The translations under genes and the position numbers were made by a program. This document shows, one piece after another, positions 1 through 10,560 of a stretch of DNA of 64,000 bases; the first letter of the stretch is position 1, and every line of letters begins with the position of its first letter. Source of the stretch: Delphinapterus leucas. Its lineage: Eukaryota > Chordata > Mammalia > Artiodactyla > Monodontidae. Below the pieces are notes generated by a model. The model was given only the letters and a program-made list of their open reading frames with translations, was not told the origin of the DNA and made no database searches. The stretch spans positions 4,851,882 to 4,915,881 of the forward strand of contig NW_022098050.1 in the NCBI RefSeq assembly GCF_002288925.2. The letters run 5' to 3'.

Positions 1-1740
1 CAGCTGCACGAAGAACAGAGCAGTGGTAAGATCATTCACACTCAGAATTCCTGACCGTGGAAAATAAACTCATTGTTGCTGGTGAATGGAAACTTAGTGG
101 TGATGACGTCGGGGAATCTAGACCTCACATCCCGTGTCCCGGTAGAGGCCACAGACACCTCAGTGGGCTGAGAAAGGGGGCTGGGGGCCTGCCTGAGGAG
201 GCACCCCTGGAAGTCTTCAGACCAAGTTGCCCAAAGTCCAGAGAGGCTGAGAAGAGAAGCCGGAAGGAGGCAGGGAAGAAGTTGGGAGTCAGAAGATGGG
301 AAAGAGGGCGGGTTGGCCTGGAACAGGGAGGGGCACGGAGCTGAAGTCGGAACCCAAGGAGCCTGGGGGGTGGGGTGACCTGAAGGAGAAGCTGCAAGTC
401 TGGGATGACGAGTGGAAGGAAGGAAGGCTGCTAGGCTGCGGGGAAGGAAGATAAAACCCCGGACGTGGATTTTGAAGCATTTGCAGCAGTGACGATCAAA
501 AGCCTCGCCTGGGGGGTGGACAAGACTTAGTCGCTGGCATCCTGGGTCAGCGCCTCCCTCACCCCCATGACCCCGCCTGGTGTGAGGGGCAAAGCCTGGG
601 CAGTGCCTCGCCTCCCGACTCCAACCACCTTCCCCGCCCCTGACACCAGTCTCATCCATGGCGGGCTGCTGGTCACTGATGGGAGGAGAGGGACAGACCC
701 CTGGGTCCCATTTTGATTATAAGCGCCCCTCCCCCAACTTCTGACAGCCTGCACCTGTGAACCTTTGCAGGCTGCCCTCTCCTCCTGGAGCAGCTACTCC
801 TCAGGGAGCCAGACGGGTTTGGGAGTTTGTCGCCCCACTCCCAGGGTCACCCTGAGCCTCTGACAATGCCTGGTGAGGGAGTATGACAGCTCACCTCTCT
901 TGCCTGGAGTCAGGCCAGACTGTGAGGTATGACTTCCCCTCCAGAGCCCCTCGTCGGGTCAGGCTGAGGCTGCCCTCTGCAGTGGGACTTTGTCCGAAAC
1001 TGGCTTCTTCGCCTTCCCGGTCCTGTCTCCTCCACACCTTACGGGGCATCTCCTGGAAGCCCTTCCATCAGAAATCACTTCCTCACACATCCTCGTCTCA
1101 GGGTCTGCTTGTGGGGAAACGGAAGTCCTAGGGCCCACGGGCTGGGCAAGAGCAACAGTTACTGTGGGTACACACGTTACCGACGGCCCCTCGTCCAGTC
1201 CTCGGAACCAGACGGCCCTGCTGGTACTGAGCGCGCCGCACCGAAGAGGAAGCGGAAACTCAGCGATCAGAAGGGACTCTCTCAGGGTGGCACAGCTGGT
1301 GAGTAGAGCAGCCTAGATTAAAGCCAGCTGTTGCTGGCTCCGAAGCCAGCATTTAGTCCTTGACATCCCACTGAAAGGAGATGGGGGCTGACGGCTCTCC
1401 TACGCAGAGCCCGGCTGCTTCGGAAAGGAGCTAACATCTCTGGGGCCCTGCTGCCAGGGCCAATCTGGGGCCAGCCGGGTATTTAGGACAGGGGACCAAG
1501 GAGAGAGCGAAAGCTCCATTCAAGCCCTTAGCTTAGCAATCGATGTCTCTGCGTTCACTGGCTCACCCGGACCCAGTTCCCCAAAGCCCTGCTGGATTTG
1601 CCAAGCACCCAGAGGTCTTCAGCTAGGGGCCTGCTCGTTCATCAACCCCCCCCCCCATTCTCCATGTGGTTTTTTAAGACAACACCCCAAAGCCGGCACT
1701 TACTAGGAGGAGGGCAGAAGCTGCGAAAAACCGCCCTATG
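1..1740. other. Unannotated unique sequence
   Basis: GC-rich, mostly single-copy-looking DNA. I see no recognisable repeat and no ORF that resembles a protein family; open frames exist on both strands and none stands out. A short C run lies near 1648-1660 and a small stem-loop (AGCCAGC...GCTGGCT) near 1322-1340. Confidence 0.6.
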
Positions 1741-1780
1741 AATAAATGTTCAGGGTTCCATCCAGAAACGCCCACAGTGA

Positions 1781-1830
1781 CTGGTGAGTCATCAGATGAC
1801 CAGCTGTCACCACAGAGTGCTATATATAGA
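1781..1830 (+). promoter_or_regulatory. Possible promoter-like motif cluster (AP-1, E-box, TATA)
   Basis: A perfect AP-1 type site TGAGTCA (1785-1791), an E-box CAGCTG (1801-1806) and a TATA-like run TATATATA (1821-1828) fall within 50 bp in an otherwise GC-rich setting. Such motifs also occur by chance, and no downstream gene or transcript is visible, so this is a weak candidate only. Confidence 0.2.
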
Positions 1831-2215
1831 AGGGGAAAGCCAGAGGGGTGCCTGGGACCTAAAGCAAAGAGTAGGAACGGGCACCTAGGAGGCGAGGCCT
1901 CAGCTGGGGGGCGGGCCTACAGGGCACCTGGAAACTGCACCGTCACCTCCCCCAAATAATGGAAGGCGGGTCACTGGTGCCCCAGCACAGCATACTGCTT
2001 GATCTGGAAACAGACAGGGCCGGACGCGGGCGATGCCAGAACACTAGTGATGATTACTGCTAATGACGCTAATGGGAGAATAATCGCTCAGAGAACTTCC
2101 CGCACATCACCTTGTATTCTTCCCATCAAACATACATACGGAGGACGTACTAACAGCGCTGCCACTTAGGCAGCCTCAATTGAGTTTCTGGACTCCAGGC
2201 TTGGTTAGGCTAGGC

Positions 2216-2551
2216 CTGCGCTGTCCAATACGGTGGCCACGAGCCCCGTGTGGCTATGGAGCATCTGAAATGTGGTCAGTCTAAATGGAGGCGTGCCGTA
2301 AGCATAAACTACACGCTGGATTTCAAAGGCTTAGTTCCCAAAAAACAATGTAAGCGATCTCCTTAATCACTTTTTTCTTCACTACGTGTTGAAATGATAA
2401 TATTTTGGATAAATTGCGTTAAATAAGATATACTATTAAAATTAATTTCACCTGTTTCTTTCTACCTTTTTCATGTGGCTACTAGAACATGCTGAAGGAC
2501 GTATGTGGCTCACACTTGTGGTTTGCATTGTATTTCTATTGGACAGCACTG
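2216..2551. mobile_element. Non-autonomous hAT-like DNA transposon (ancient)
   Basis: The ends are inverted copies of CTGTCCAATA (2221-2230 and, reversed, TATTGGACAG at about 2538-2547), with outer bases close to the CAGTG start typical of hAT elements. The AT-rich interior contrasts with the GC-rich flanks. I could not confirm an 8-bp target duplication. Copies with these ends are common in placental genomes; I do not assign a family name. Confidence 0.55.
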
Positions 2552-3262
2552 GGTTACAGGCTAGAGGCCAGAACCTTCAGGAAACCCTGGCTATGCCCTG
2601 TCCTGTTAAATAAAGCCTGCTCCATGGTTCAAGGCTGAGGGAGGCCAAGGCTGCTCTCCAGACGATGCCGGTGGCCAGCTTCAGCTCCACACACTGGTCA
2701 CGGCAGGCCCGGGTGGCACACAAAAGCCCCTGGGTGTCTGTCAACCTCAAACTTGCCCCTCATATCTTCAGAAAATTCCCAGCCTTCCTGGGAAATGTTG
2801 ATGAATCCTCTCTGGCTGTGTCTGTCTTCTCCCATCCCCCACTTCACCCCCAAGAGAGTTCAATTCGATGCTGTGTGATTACAAAAAAGAGACTCATAAA
2901 ATAAGGCCACTTCATAAATGAAGTAGCCCTTTCCCTGGAATATGCAAACAGCAGAGTCAATCGAAGGAAAGAAGGGAAATGAGAAACAGGAAGAGAAATG
3001 CAGATGAGTTATCACAACTCACACCGAGAGGGAGAAACTGTATCCCGGAGACAGGCGCACAAATGTCACACACTCTGCCCACAGAGGCCTGGGGGGAGGG
3101 AGAGCAGGGCGCTCGCGCACACACCTGTGTGTGTATTTACACCATGAGTGTGTCTGTTGAACACAAGAGACCGCCAGAGAAAGGTTCAAGTTCAAGAACG
3201 AGGCAGACACACAGAAACTGAACAAGAGGAATGCAGGAGGTAAAGCCAAAGAGAGGTTCGGG

Positions 3263-3265
<3 letters not shown>
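2552..3265. other. Unannotated unique sequence
   Basis: No recognisable repeat, gene or RNA. An AATAAA-like context near 2610 has no associated gene. Confidence 0.5.
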
Positions 3266-3295
<30 letters not shown>

Positions 3296-3298
3296 GTG
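3266..3298 (+). repeat. (GT)n microsatellite
   Basis: A nearly perfect GT run of about 33 bp followed by a G tract. Likely polymorphic in length. Confidence 0.9.
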
Positions 3299-3935
3299 GG
3301 GGGAGAGTTGACAGCCTCCCCTTTGTGGCAAGGGCTGCCCTTCCTTTCTGTGTCAGTTTAAATTATTCACGTCAGGACAATGGAAAGAATATAGCAAAAT
3401 AAAAAATGCATCAGGGCCAGGCGAGCCCTAGATTCCTACGTGGTGGAAACAACCCAGAGGGGAGGAAGGCTGCCTGCCCTGCACCTAGGAGTGGGCTAGG
3501 CTTCAGGTGACTTTGTTGGGGGTGGCTTTCTGCTGGTTCCCATACCTACAGAGTTGACAGAGTCAGTGCTGAATGTGCACCCCCAGGGGCCAGGCCTGGA
3601 GGGTCCCTGCAGACCACAACTCCTCTCGGGCCAGACCAGAGGCCTCCCTACTTCCTCCTTCCCATCCCCAGACTGGCTAACACTTTGCACCAACCTCCTG
3701 CCTGCCCTGAGCTGAACCCTCACTGGTGAGTTCAGAGACCCTGTGTGACCACCAGTTAATCCAACCAAAGCAGCTTTACATGCTGCCAGGACAGGATGGG
3801 GGCTAAGGGGTGCTCCCACCCCAGGGCTCCCACTCCTCCCAGGTAATAGCTCTAGGGACAGGCCTTCTGGGAGCCTGTACCCACCTTGGTAACCTCACCG
3901 GAAGAGGGCCTTCCTAAAGAGGATGCAGGATGAAC
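3299..3935. other. Unannotated unique sequence
   Basis: No repeat or coding signal recognised between the GT run and the MLT1 element. Confidence 0.5.
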
Positions 3936-4331
3936 GTGTTAGTCTGCTCGGGCTGCCATAACAAATCAAGAGATATTTAAGACTGGGTGGCTTAAACAAC
4001 AGAAATTTATGCCTCCCAGTTCTGGAGGCTAGAAGTCCCAGATCAAGGTGTCAGCAGGGTTGGTTTCTCCTGAGGCCTCTCTCCTTGGCTTACAGACGGC
4101 CGCCTTCTCGCTGTGTCCTCACATGGCCCTTCCTCCGTGCATGCATGTCCCTGGTGTCTCTTCCTCTTCTTATAAAGATATCAGTCTTATTGGATTGGGG
4201 CCACACTCTTGTAACCTCATTTTAATCTTAATTACTTCCCTAATTAAAGGCCCTATTTCCAAACATAGTCACAATCTGTGGTACTGGGAGTCACCATATG
4301 ACTTTGGGGGGACACAACTCAGCCCATAACA
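3936..4331 (-). mobile_element. MLT1-type solo LTR (ERVL-MaLR)
   Basis: In reverse orientation the element reads from TTAGTCTGCTCGGGCTGCC, through the segment specifying CTCTCCTTGGCTTACAGACGG, to the terminal CAGCCCATAACA. These are the landmarks of MLT1A/B LTRs. About 395 bp, close to full LTR length, with no internal retroviral sequence, so a solo LTR. Confidence 0.85.
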
Positions 4332-4725
4332 ACAAAGAACAGAGAAAGACAAGGCCAAGCCAGCACAAGGACGGGGGGGACGGTGGGGACAGTTCAGGGT
4401 GAACCGCTCCGACTCCCTGACTGTGTAAGGCCACCTCCACGTATATTTATAAAAACTAAAGATGACAATTCTTTGGGATAGGGGCTTGGGGGGATTTGCT
4501 GTTTTCTCCAGGACCAAGGATTTTGTATCCCCAATTCCAACTCAGTGTCTGGCTCCTAGCAGGGAAACTATAACGGGACAGAACAGAGGCTATTGGGCAA
4601 GGCTCTGGGTCCCTACTCATTTAGCATCTTCTCACTAAGGGAAGTGACTCCAAAATGAATTTGGACTTAATTCACAGAGGCCCTTACAAGGTTAAAAAAA
4701 AAAAAATTAAAGAGAAAAAACGTAA
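4332..4725. other. Unannotated sequence between two MaLR LTRs
   Basis: No gene or known repeat recognised. It includes a short A run at about 4693-4706. Confidence 0.45.
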
Positions 4726-5250
4726 TGGCAGATTGCATTTTCCAAGATGGTCACGACAAGATCTCCCATGCCACGTGCCCTTCTTACAATCTCATGTCAT
4801 TCTTCCCATCAAGAGCTGAGATCTGTGGTCCCTCCCCTTGACTCTGTGTGGATTTGTGACAGTGGTAGAAGTGTCACTATGTGACTTCTAAGGCTTCCTC
4901 TCTCAGGATACTTACTCTTAGAAACCAGCCGCCATGCTGTGGGGAAGCCCAGATTACACAGAGAGGCCTCATGGAGATGTTTCAGCTGACAGCCCCAGCT
5001 GAGATCACTGCTAACAGCCAGCATCAATGACCAGACATGTGACCGAGGAAGGAAGCCTTCCTTAGGACTTCAGACCCAGGCATTGTCTGATGCAATGGCA
5101 CCAGATAGAGACAGAGACAGAGGGAGAACTGCCTAGCTGAGGGCAGACAACCCTCAGAACAGCAAGAGATAGTAATAAAATGATAGTTGTTTTTTTTAAA
5201 TCAGTAAGTTTTGGAGTGATTCATTATGCATTAATAGATAGCCAAAACAC
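4726..5250 (+). mobile_element. MLT1C/D-like LTR (ERVL-MaLR)
   Basis: Contains the characteristic GTGACTTCTAAGGCTT segment, the CAGCCGCCATGCTGTG block and the closing AATAAAATG...CAGTAAGTTTTGG polyadenylation region of MLT1C/D LTRs, in forward order. Degenerate, with an extra segment between the core and the end. Confidence 0.75.
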
Positions 5251-5262
5251 ACACACACACAC
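5250..5262 (+). repeat. Short (CA)n run
   Basis: A run of ACACACACACAC directly after the MLT1 end. Too short to be notable. Confidence 0.7.
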
Positions 5263-5334
5263 GTGTGCAAAAGCCCCACTTCACAGGACCTGTTTAGGGG
5301 CCCCAGGCAGCAGGCCTGGGTGCTCACTACATGG

Positions 5335-5560
5335 GCCCTGGGGCCAGGCTGCCAGGATCAAATCGCTTTTCCACCACTTCTGCTCTACAACCTTGGATGA
5401 GTGAATTGACACGCCTCTGCCTCAGTTTCCTCATTTCTGAACAGGGACCCATACCCGAGCCCTCCAACACGGGATGGGTGTGAGGACGCAACGTGATAAC
5501 CCACAGCAAGTGCTCAGATGGGTGCCAGGTATGCAGTAAGCGCTCAATAACTACTTGCAG
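5335..5560 (+). mobile_element. MIR SINE
   Basis: Shows the MIR core phrase CTCAGTTTCCTCATTTCTGA and the terminal AGTAAGCGCTCAATAA segment in the correct order and spacing. An old tRNA-derived mammalian SINE. Confidence 0.8.
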
Positions 5561-8500
5561 TGATGATTTTAGTCAATATCTCTCTTTCCTCTTCCTAACA
5601 GGTGGGCTGAGAAACATGCCATTTCTGGCAGACACTCTGCTGACTCTTTTTCCATCACACTGAGGCCACCAGCTCTGCCCCACGCTTATTTGTTTTGTAA
5701 AAATGTCAGCAGCTGGGCCCCAGTCCCTTCCCCCAGCCCTTGTGGGAAGTAAGCTCCCCTCCCCCTGCGGTATTTGAGTTGTGTTCCCTGCCACTGTCAT
5801 CTCGCCTTTGCCTTGCAAACCATTGATTGGCAGAAGACAGAACACTAGCTAACAGCTGACCTCAAGACCTGTTTTTAAAGTCCCTTGCCTCTCCTTTCGT
5901 GAGGTGGCTGAACGCTACAGCCCCGGGATGCCCAGTTCCTCTGCATGCTGCTGGCACATGGGACCCCCCCATCCGGAGGCAGCTCCCCCAGCCTGCAGCG
6001 GACGAGGCCAATACAGGTTGGTTCCAGCTGTAGCAAGTCCTCCTCCCTGCCGGGGGCCCCTCGGGGGTACCAACAGAGGCAGAGGTCCCTCCCCTTAAGA
6101 ACTGGAGAAGCCGAGAGCAGAACACAAGGAAATCAGCAGCAGAACCCTTTTCTGTCCGGCTAAGGCTTGCCTGGCCTCCGCAAGGGCCCCCTCTGCCTTT
6201 TGGGGGGCAACACCTTGATTCTGCCTGACCTGAAATCCCATCTGACCCCGCCCCCACCTCCTCTGACTTTTGGGCTGTCTCGCTCTGGGTGGGGGAGGGG
6301 AGCCCAACCTCACTGGGAACCACCCACAGTCTTCTCACTCTCCATTGGTGGTAACTGCCTTCCCTACGTAACACCTCCCCCCTCCCCCATACCCCTCCCC
6401 CATACCCCTCCCCCACACCCCTCCAAGTGGCCACAGTTGGACCTCAGTGGGTCCTCAGGCGTCTCCCAAGCCTCCTTGGGCTGCAGGGTACACAGGCAGG
6501 CTTTTGATGAGCTCACCAACCATCTTACTCGGAACAGTCCCTGCCCCAATACCTTGGGTCTCCTTGAAAAATGATCCTTAATCTCTAAGGAACCAGTGGG
6601 ATCTTTAGAAAAGACACCTGGAACTTTCTTTGCAGCTACTAGCTCTGTCAATGGGAGCACTACTGATATCTGGGCCTGGGCATATCTCCATTGCATGGGA
6701 CGGTCCCCCTCACTGTAGGATGTTAAGTGTCCTCGCCCCCCACCCCGCCCACCAAATGTCAGCAGCTCCCCCTACTCATTGTGACAACTAAAAATGTGCC
6801 CCCATTTCCAAATCCACCCCCCCACCCCCAGAGCGGGGAGACAGTTCCTGAACAGGGAAGCACTGTTCATCTCCGGATAAAATTCTTTCTGCTCCACAAC
6901 CATCACGGAGCTGCAACTCCCCCACAGGATCAGTTATGCACACTTGATCACTGCAATCAGCAAGTCGCTCCTTCCGTTCCCACACTCACCTGTGCACACT
7001 GCGAGCTGGGGCTCCAAACCCCCTAACTCGACTCCCCTTTAGTAAGGCTTAGGTGTGGGTTGCCCTGAGAGATCATTCGCCCTTCCATCGCTGGGCATCA
7101 AGTTAAAAAATAACTAAATAAATAAATAAGAGCCACCATGGTGGGAAGTGTTTCGTGGGAGTTATTTGTTCTTCAAGGTCTATTGAGTCAAAATTCCCAG
7201 TTTAACTTTGAATGCTCGGCTCTGCTGCTTCTACTGTGAGGTGGATGCTGGTACCTTAAAAAGAGAAGGGAAATCTTGTCTTCTCAAGAAAGAGAAAAGG
7301 GAATAAAATAATCCTCCCTCTACAGTGCCTACTGGATGCGTTCACTTTTCAATATAACGTGAGGATGCTGGCCCCTTTCATCTGCCCTTTGAGCTACCCT
7401 TTTACTAAAACCCGTGGCCAGCCTGGCCTGAAGTACCCATACTTGGATCTACCAGGAGAGAAAGCATCCGTTTTCACAGGGACGTAGCTTTGACCCTCCT
7501 GCTGACAGTCAAGTATGTCTGTGGGTTTAGCTGAAGTAGGTCCAGATACCTAGGGCAGTTTTCCTTCTTGGAACAACTGCTCTTAACACCAGTAGCTTCT
7601 TGCTTATGTCTCAGATCCCCAATCTCATAGTGACGGCCTGGGCCTGAAATTGAAGGGGGAGGTTAGTCTTTGGGGGTCCACTTTTACTACAGCCTCTCTT
7701 CCCAGAACAAGACGTGCACGTGTACGTGTGGGGTGTGCCCACACCCGGTCACACAGAATTTTTGCACACAATCATAAAGCTTCCGGAAGCCTGTCCACGG
7801 GCCGTGGATTGAGAATCCAGCCCTGGTTTACCCCAACAGGGAATCTGATGTCAAAGCAGCTCTGGTGGCACACAGAGATAGGATTTGCTTCCAGCGGGTA
7901 AGGAGACAGACTCTGTGACTGTTCTTCCTGAAACAAGCCGAGAGCCTCGAGAAGACGATGGCCGCTGTACATAGCTCCACTGGTTTGCACATACAGCCAG
8001 AGATAGTGAGAGAAAGCTTCCAGAACCCACTGTCGCTCCTAAGCACACAAAATATATGTGGACTCTACTAAGGAGAGAGGCCATAAAACAAAATGAGCTT
8101 GAAAAACTCAAAAGCCATTGCCCCCAAAATGAAACGGTTCGTGCTGGTGGCAGTTCCCGTAGCTAATGACACCGCACTGCCTTGGACGATGATTTTCTCA
8201 GTTCACACTGCTTTCACGGGCGTTTCTCCATCAGTCTCTCAACCACTGCATGAGGAAGGCAGTATTCTTGCCCCCATTAAGAGGTTATGACAAAAAAGGA
8301 GGGTTCAAAATGCTGCCTGAAAAGTACATGATGAGTAGTGGTAGGGCTGGAAGGACAACTTGGGCGTCAGCTGACCCCCCAAGTCCAACAGTCATAGGAA
8401 TTGGAGAGGGTATTACACCATCACAGGGTAATCAAATAACAATAAATATAAGGACCACAATTCACTTCTGTAAGGCAGATGCCTAAAGTTCTGCCCCCAA

Positions 8501-8694
8501 TGCTTCAGCAGCCCCATTGGGTCATGAAAAGGAATAACTCTAAAGGTTCTTTTCTGGAATTGGTGCTTGGCAGCCTGGAATTTAAACTCATGCCGCTACT
8601 TCCAAATATTTTCCCGTGTCTTCCTTCTTTCAAACTGGACTTAGAGGATGTTGGAGTTAGAACAGGCAGAAAAAGGCAGAGAGAAAGGAAGAAA
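5561..8694. other. Unannotated largely unique block
   Basis: About 3.1 kb with no recognised transposon apart from the C-rich tandem repeat described separately. Several overlapping ORFs on both strands near 5.86-6.7 kb are opened by C-rich and G-rich composition and match no family I know. No splice-bounded coding exon was evident. Confidence 0.5.
6373..6424 (+). repeat. C-rich short tandem repeat, about 13-bp unit
   Basis: Three to four copies of a unit close to ACCCCTCCCCCAT. The complementary strand is G-rich with runs of four to six G, so quadruplex formation is possible. Confidence 0.75.
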
Positions 8695-8710
8695 AGACAA
8701 AGGAAAACTG

Positions 8711-8946
8711 GGATTTCCCTGGTGGTCCAGCGGTTAAGAACCATCTTGCAATTCAGGGGACGCCGGTTCGATCTCTGGTTGGGGAACTAAGATCCCACAT
8801 GCCACAGAGCAACTAAGCCCTCACGCTGCAACTACAGAGCCCATGCGCTCCGGAGCCCGCGTGCCGCGCTGCAACAAAAGATCCCGTGTGCCGCAACCAA
8901 GACCCAACCCACCGCGCCGCAGCCAAAAAATAAATTAAAAAAAAAA
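8711..8946 (+). mobile_element. CHR-type tRNA-derived SINE
   Basis: Starts GGGATTTCCCTGGTGGTCC, has a B-box-like GGTTCGATCTC and the GATCCCACATGCC body typical of cetartiodactyl CHR SINEs, and ends in an A-rich tail. Perfect 16-bp target-site duplications (AGACAAAGGAAAACTG) flank it at 8695-8710 and 8947-8962. Sequence divergence from the CHR-1 consensus suggests an older copy than those at 48.4 and 60.4 kb. Confidence 0.92.
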
Positions 8947-8962
8947 AGACAAAGGAAAACTG

Positions 8963-9279
8963 TATAAAAAAGTTATACTGATGGTGGTAACAAAGTGATG
9001 GGATCTGTAAGCAGAAGATGGGGTGGGGGAGGGGTGTCAGGGGGAAGCTATATGGATGGGGAAGGTCACAGGGGTGGTACTGCATGCCCCCCCCAGGCCA
9101 GCACTGACACCAGCAAGACTCAGCCCCAATTTTAGCAAATGTTTAGCCACTGCCTACCATGGGTCACTATCTTTCCATCCTCTTTGCCATCTGCCACCCA
9201 ACCCTAAGTCAGGACCTTATATTTTAGAGTTTCTGTTACGGCTGAATCCCACTTCTGGTACCAATTTCTGTTTAGGTTA
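8963..9279. other. Unannotated sequence
   Basis: No gene or repeat recognised; includes a short C run near 9087. Confidence 0.45.
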
Positions 9280-9580
9280 GGTTATCCTGAGGTACCAAGC
9301 AGTACCCAAAATCTCACTCCCCAGACCCCCCAAATCTGGATCATTCTCTTCATGTGGTCTTTTCGTCTCAAGGAGGCTAGACCAGGTTTCTTCATATGGT
9401 GAGGGCAACAGGTCAAGTAGGCAGGCCTCAATGCCCAAGCACTTCTTTCATGCTTACTGATGTCCCATTGGCCAAAATAAGTCATGTGGCCCAACTCAAA
9501 GTCAGAGTGAGAGAGGACTACCTTCAGATGTGGTTACTGGCAGTTATGATCCATTGGGGGCCATGTTTGTAACAATCCCC
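9280..9580 (-). mobile_element. Ancient LTR-like interspersed repeat
   Basis: Segments such as CTCAAGGAGGCTAGACCAGG, CCCATTGGCCAAAATAAGTC and CATTGGGGGCCATGTTTG appear in the order seen in reverse-oriented ancient mammalian LTR-type repeats. I cannot name the family with certainty. Confidence 0.45.
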
Positions 9581-9938
9581 CCCCACATGAGCAAAATATC
9601 TCCCCACCCTCACGGTGCCTGAAATGCCATCATTTACATTTTAGACTTTTGGCCTCTTTTTGGCTTACTCTTTTAAAAATCAGGCATGGCTTCATTGCAT
9701 ATCCTGTGACCCAGCAATTTCATTTCGAGGCATATAGCCAAGAGAAATGAGTGCTTCTGTTCACCAACAGCCATACACACAAACGCACGGAGCAGTTTTA
9801 TTCAGAACAGCCCCAAACTGGAAACCACCCAGGTGCCCACCAAGAGGGGAACAGATAAACTGACCATGACGTATTCATACAAAGGGACATTACACAGCAT
9901 TGGAAAAAGAATGAATGACTGCTCCATGTGACAACACG

Positions 9939-9980
9939 ATGGATGGATGGATGGATGGATGGATGGATGGATGGATGGAT
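9939..9980 (+). repeat. (GATG)n microsatellite
   Basis: About ten perfect tetranucleotide copies inside the old L1. Likely length-polymorphic. Confidence 0.95.
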
Positions 9981-10176
9981 GTTCCAGGCAATGGTGAATG
10001 GAAGGAACCAGACCCACAAGAAGATATATTGTACGATTCTAGTTAATGGAGGTTCTCAAACAGGTCTATACTGTTAGGAGACAGAATAATGGTTACCTTC
10101 GGGGGCATGTCAAAATGTCAGCTGGCAGGGGGCATAAGGAACTTCTGGGGAAGATGCTGACAATGTCTTGTATCTT

Positions 10177-10433
10177 TTTTGTTGTTGTTTTTGTTTTTTA
10201 ATTGCAGTATAGTTGATTTACAATGTTGTATTTGTTTCAGGTGTATAGCAAAGTGATTCAGTTATACATATACATATATTCTTTTTCAGATTCTTTTCCA
10301 CTATAGGTTATTACAAGATACTGAATGTACTTCCCCGTGCTATACAGTAGGTCCTTGTTGTTTATCTGTTTTATATATAGTAGTGTGTATCTGTTAATCC
10401 CAAACCCCTAATTTATCCCTCCCCCACACCAAC
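10177..10433 (-). mobile_element. 5'-truncated L1 3' end nested in an older L1
   Basis: In reverse orientation it shows a T-rich start (the poly(A) of the element), ATTGCAGTATAGTTGATTTA, and the GCTATACAGTAGGTCCTTGT segment of the artiodactyl/cetacean L1 3' UTR. Imperfect target duplications GTCTTGTATCTT (10165-10176) and GTCCTATATCTT (10434-10445) bracket it. About 257 bp, a strongly truncated insertion. Confidence 0.88.
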
Positions 10434-10560
10434 GTCCTATATCTTGATCTGGGTGAATCTATACTTATGATTCATGAATCTATACTTACGTAAAAAGCCG
10501 TAGACCTGTACACTTAAGACTGGTGGACTTAACTGAATGTATGTTAAATCTTAATTGTTT

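Larger units (their letters stand above)
9690..10560 (+). mobile_element. Old L1 3' end (L1M class), interrupted
   Basis: The left part encodes remnants of the L1 ORF2 C terminus (ATGACCCAGCAATTTC-like, then the TTCAGAACAGCCCCAAACTGG and CAGATAAACTG phrases). The right part (10446-10560) carries the typical tail near GTACACTTAAGACTGGTGG. It is split by a (ATGG)n run and by a younger L1 in the opposite orientation, so it is the host element of this nest. Confidence 0.75.

Noticed and set aside
3936..4331. Endogenous retrovirus gene content near MaLR LTRs
   Set aside because: All LTRs appear as solo or fragmented copies; I found no gag, pol or env sequence anywhere in the window.
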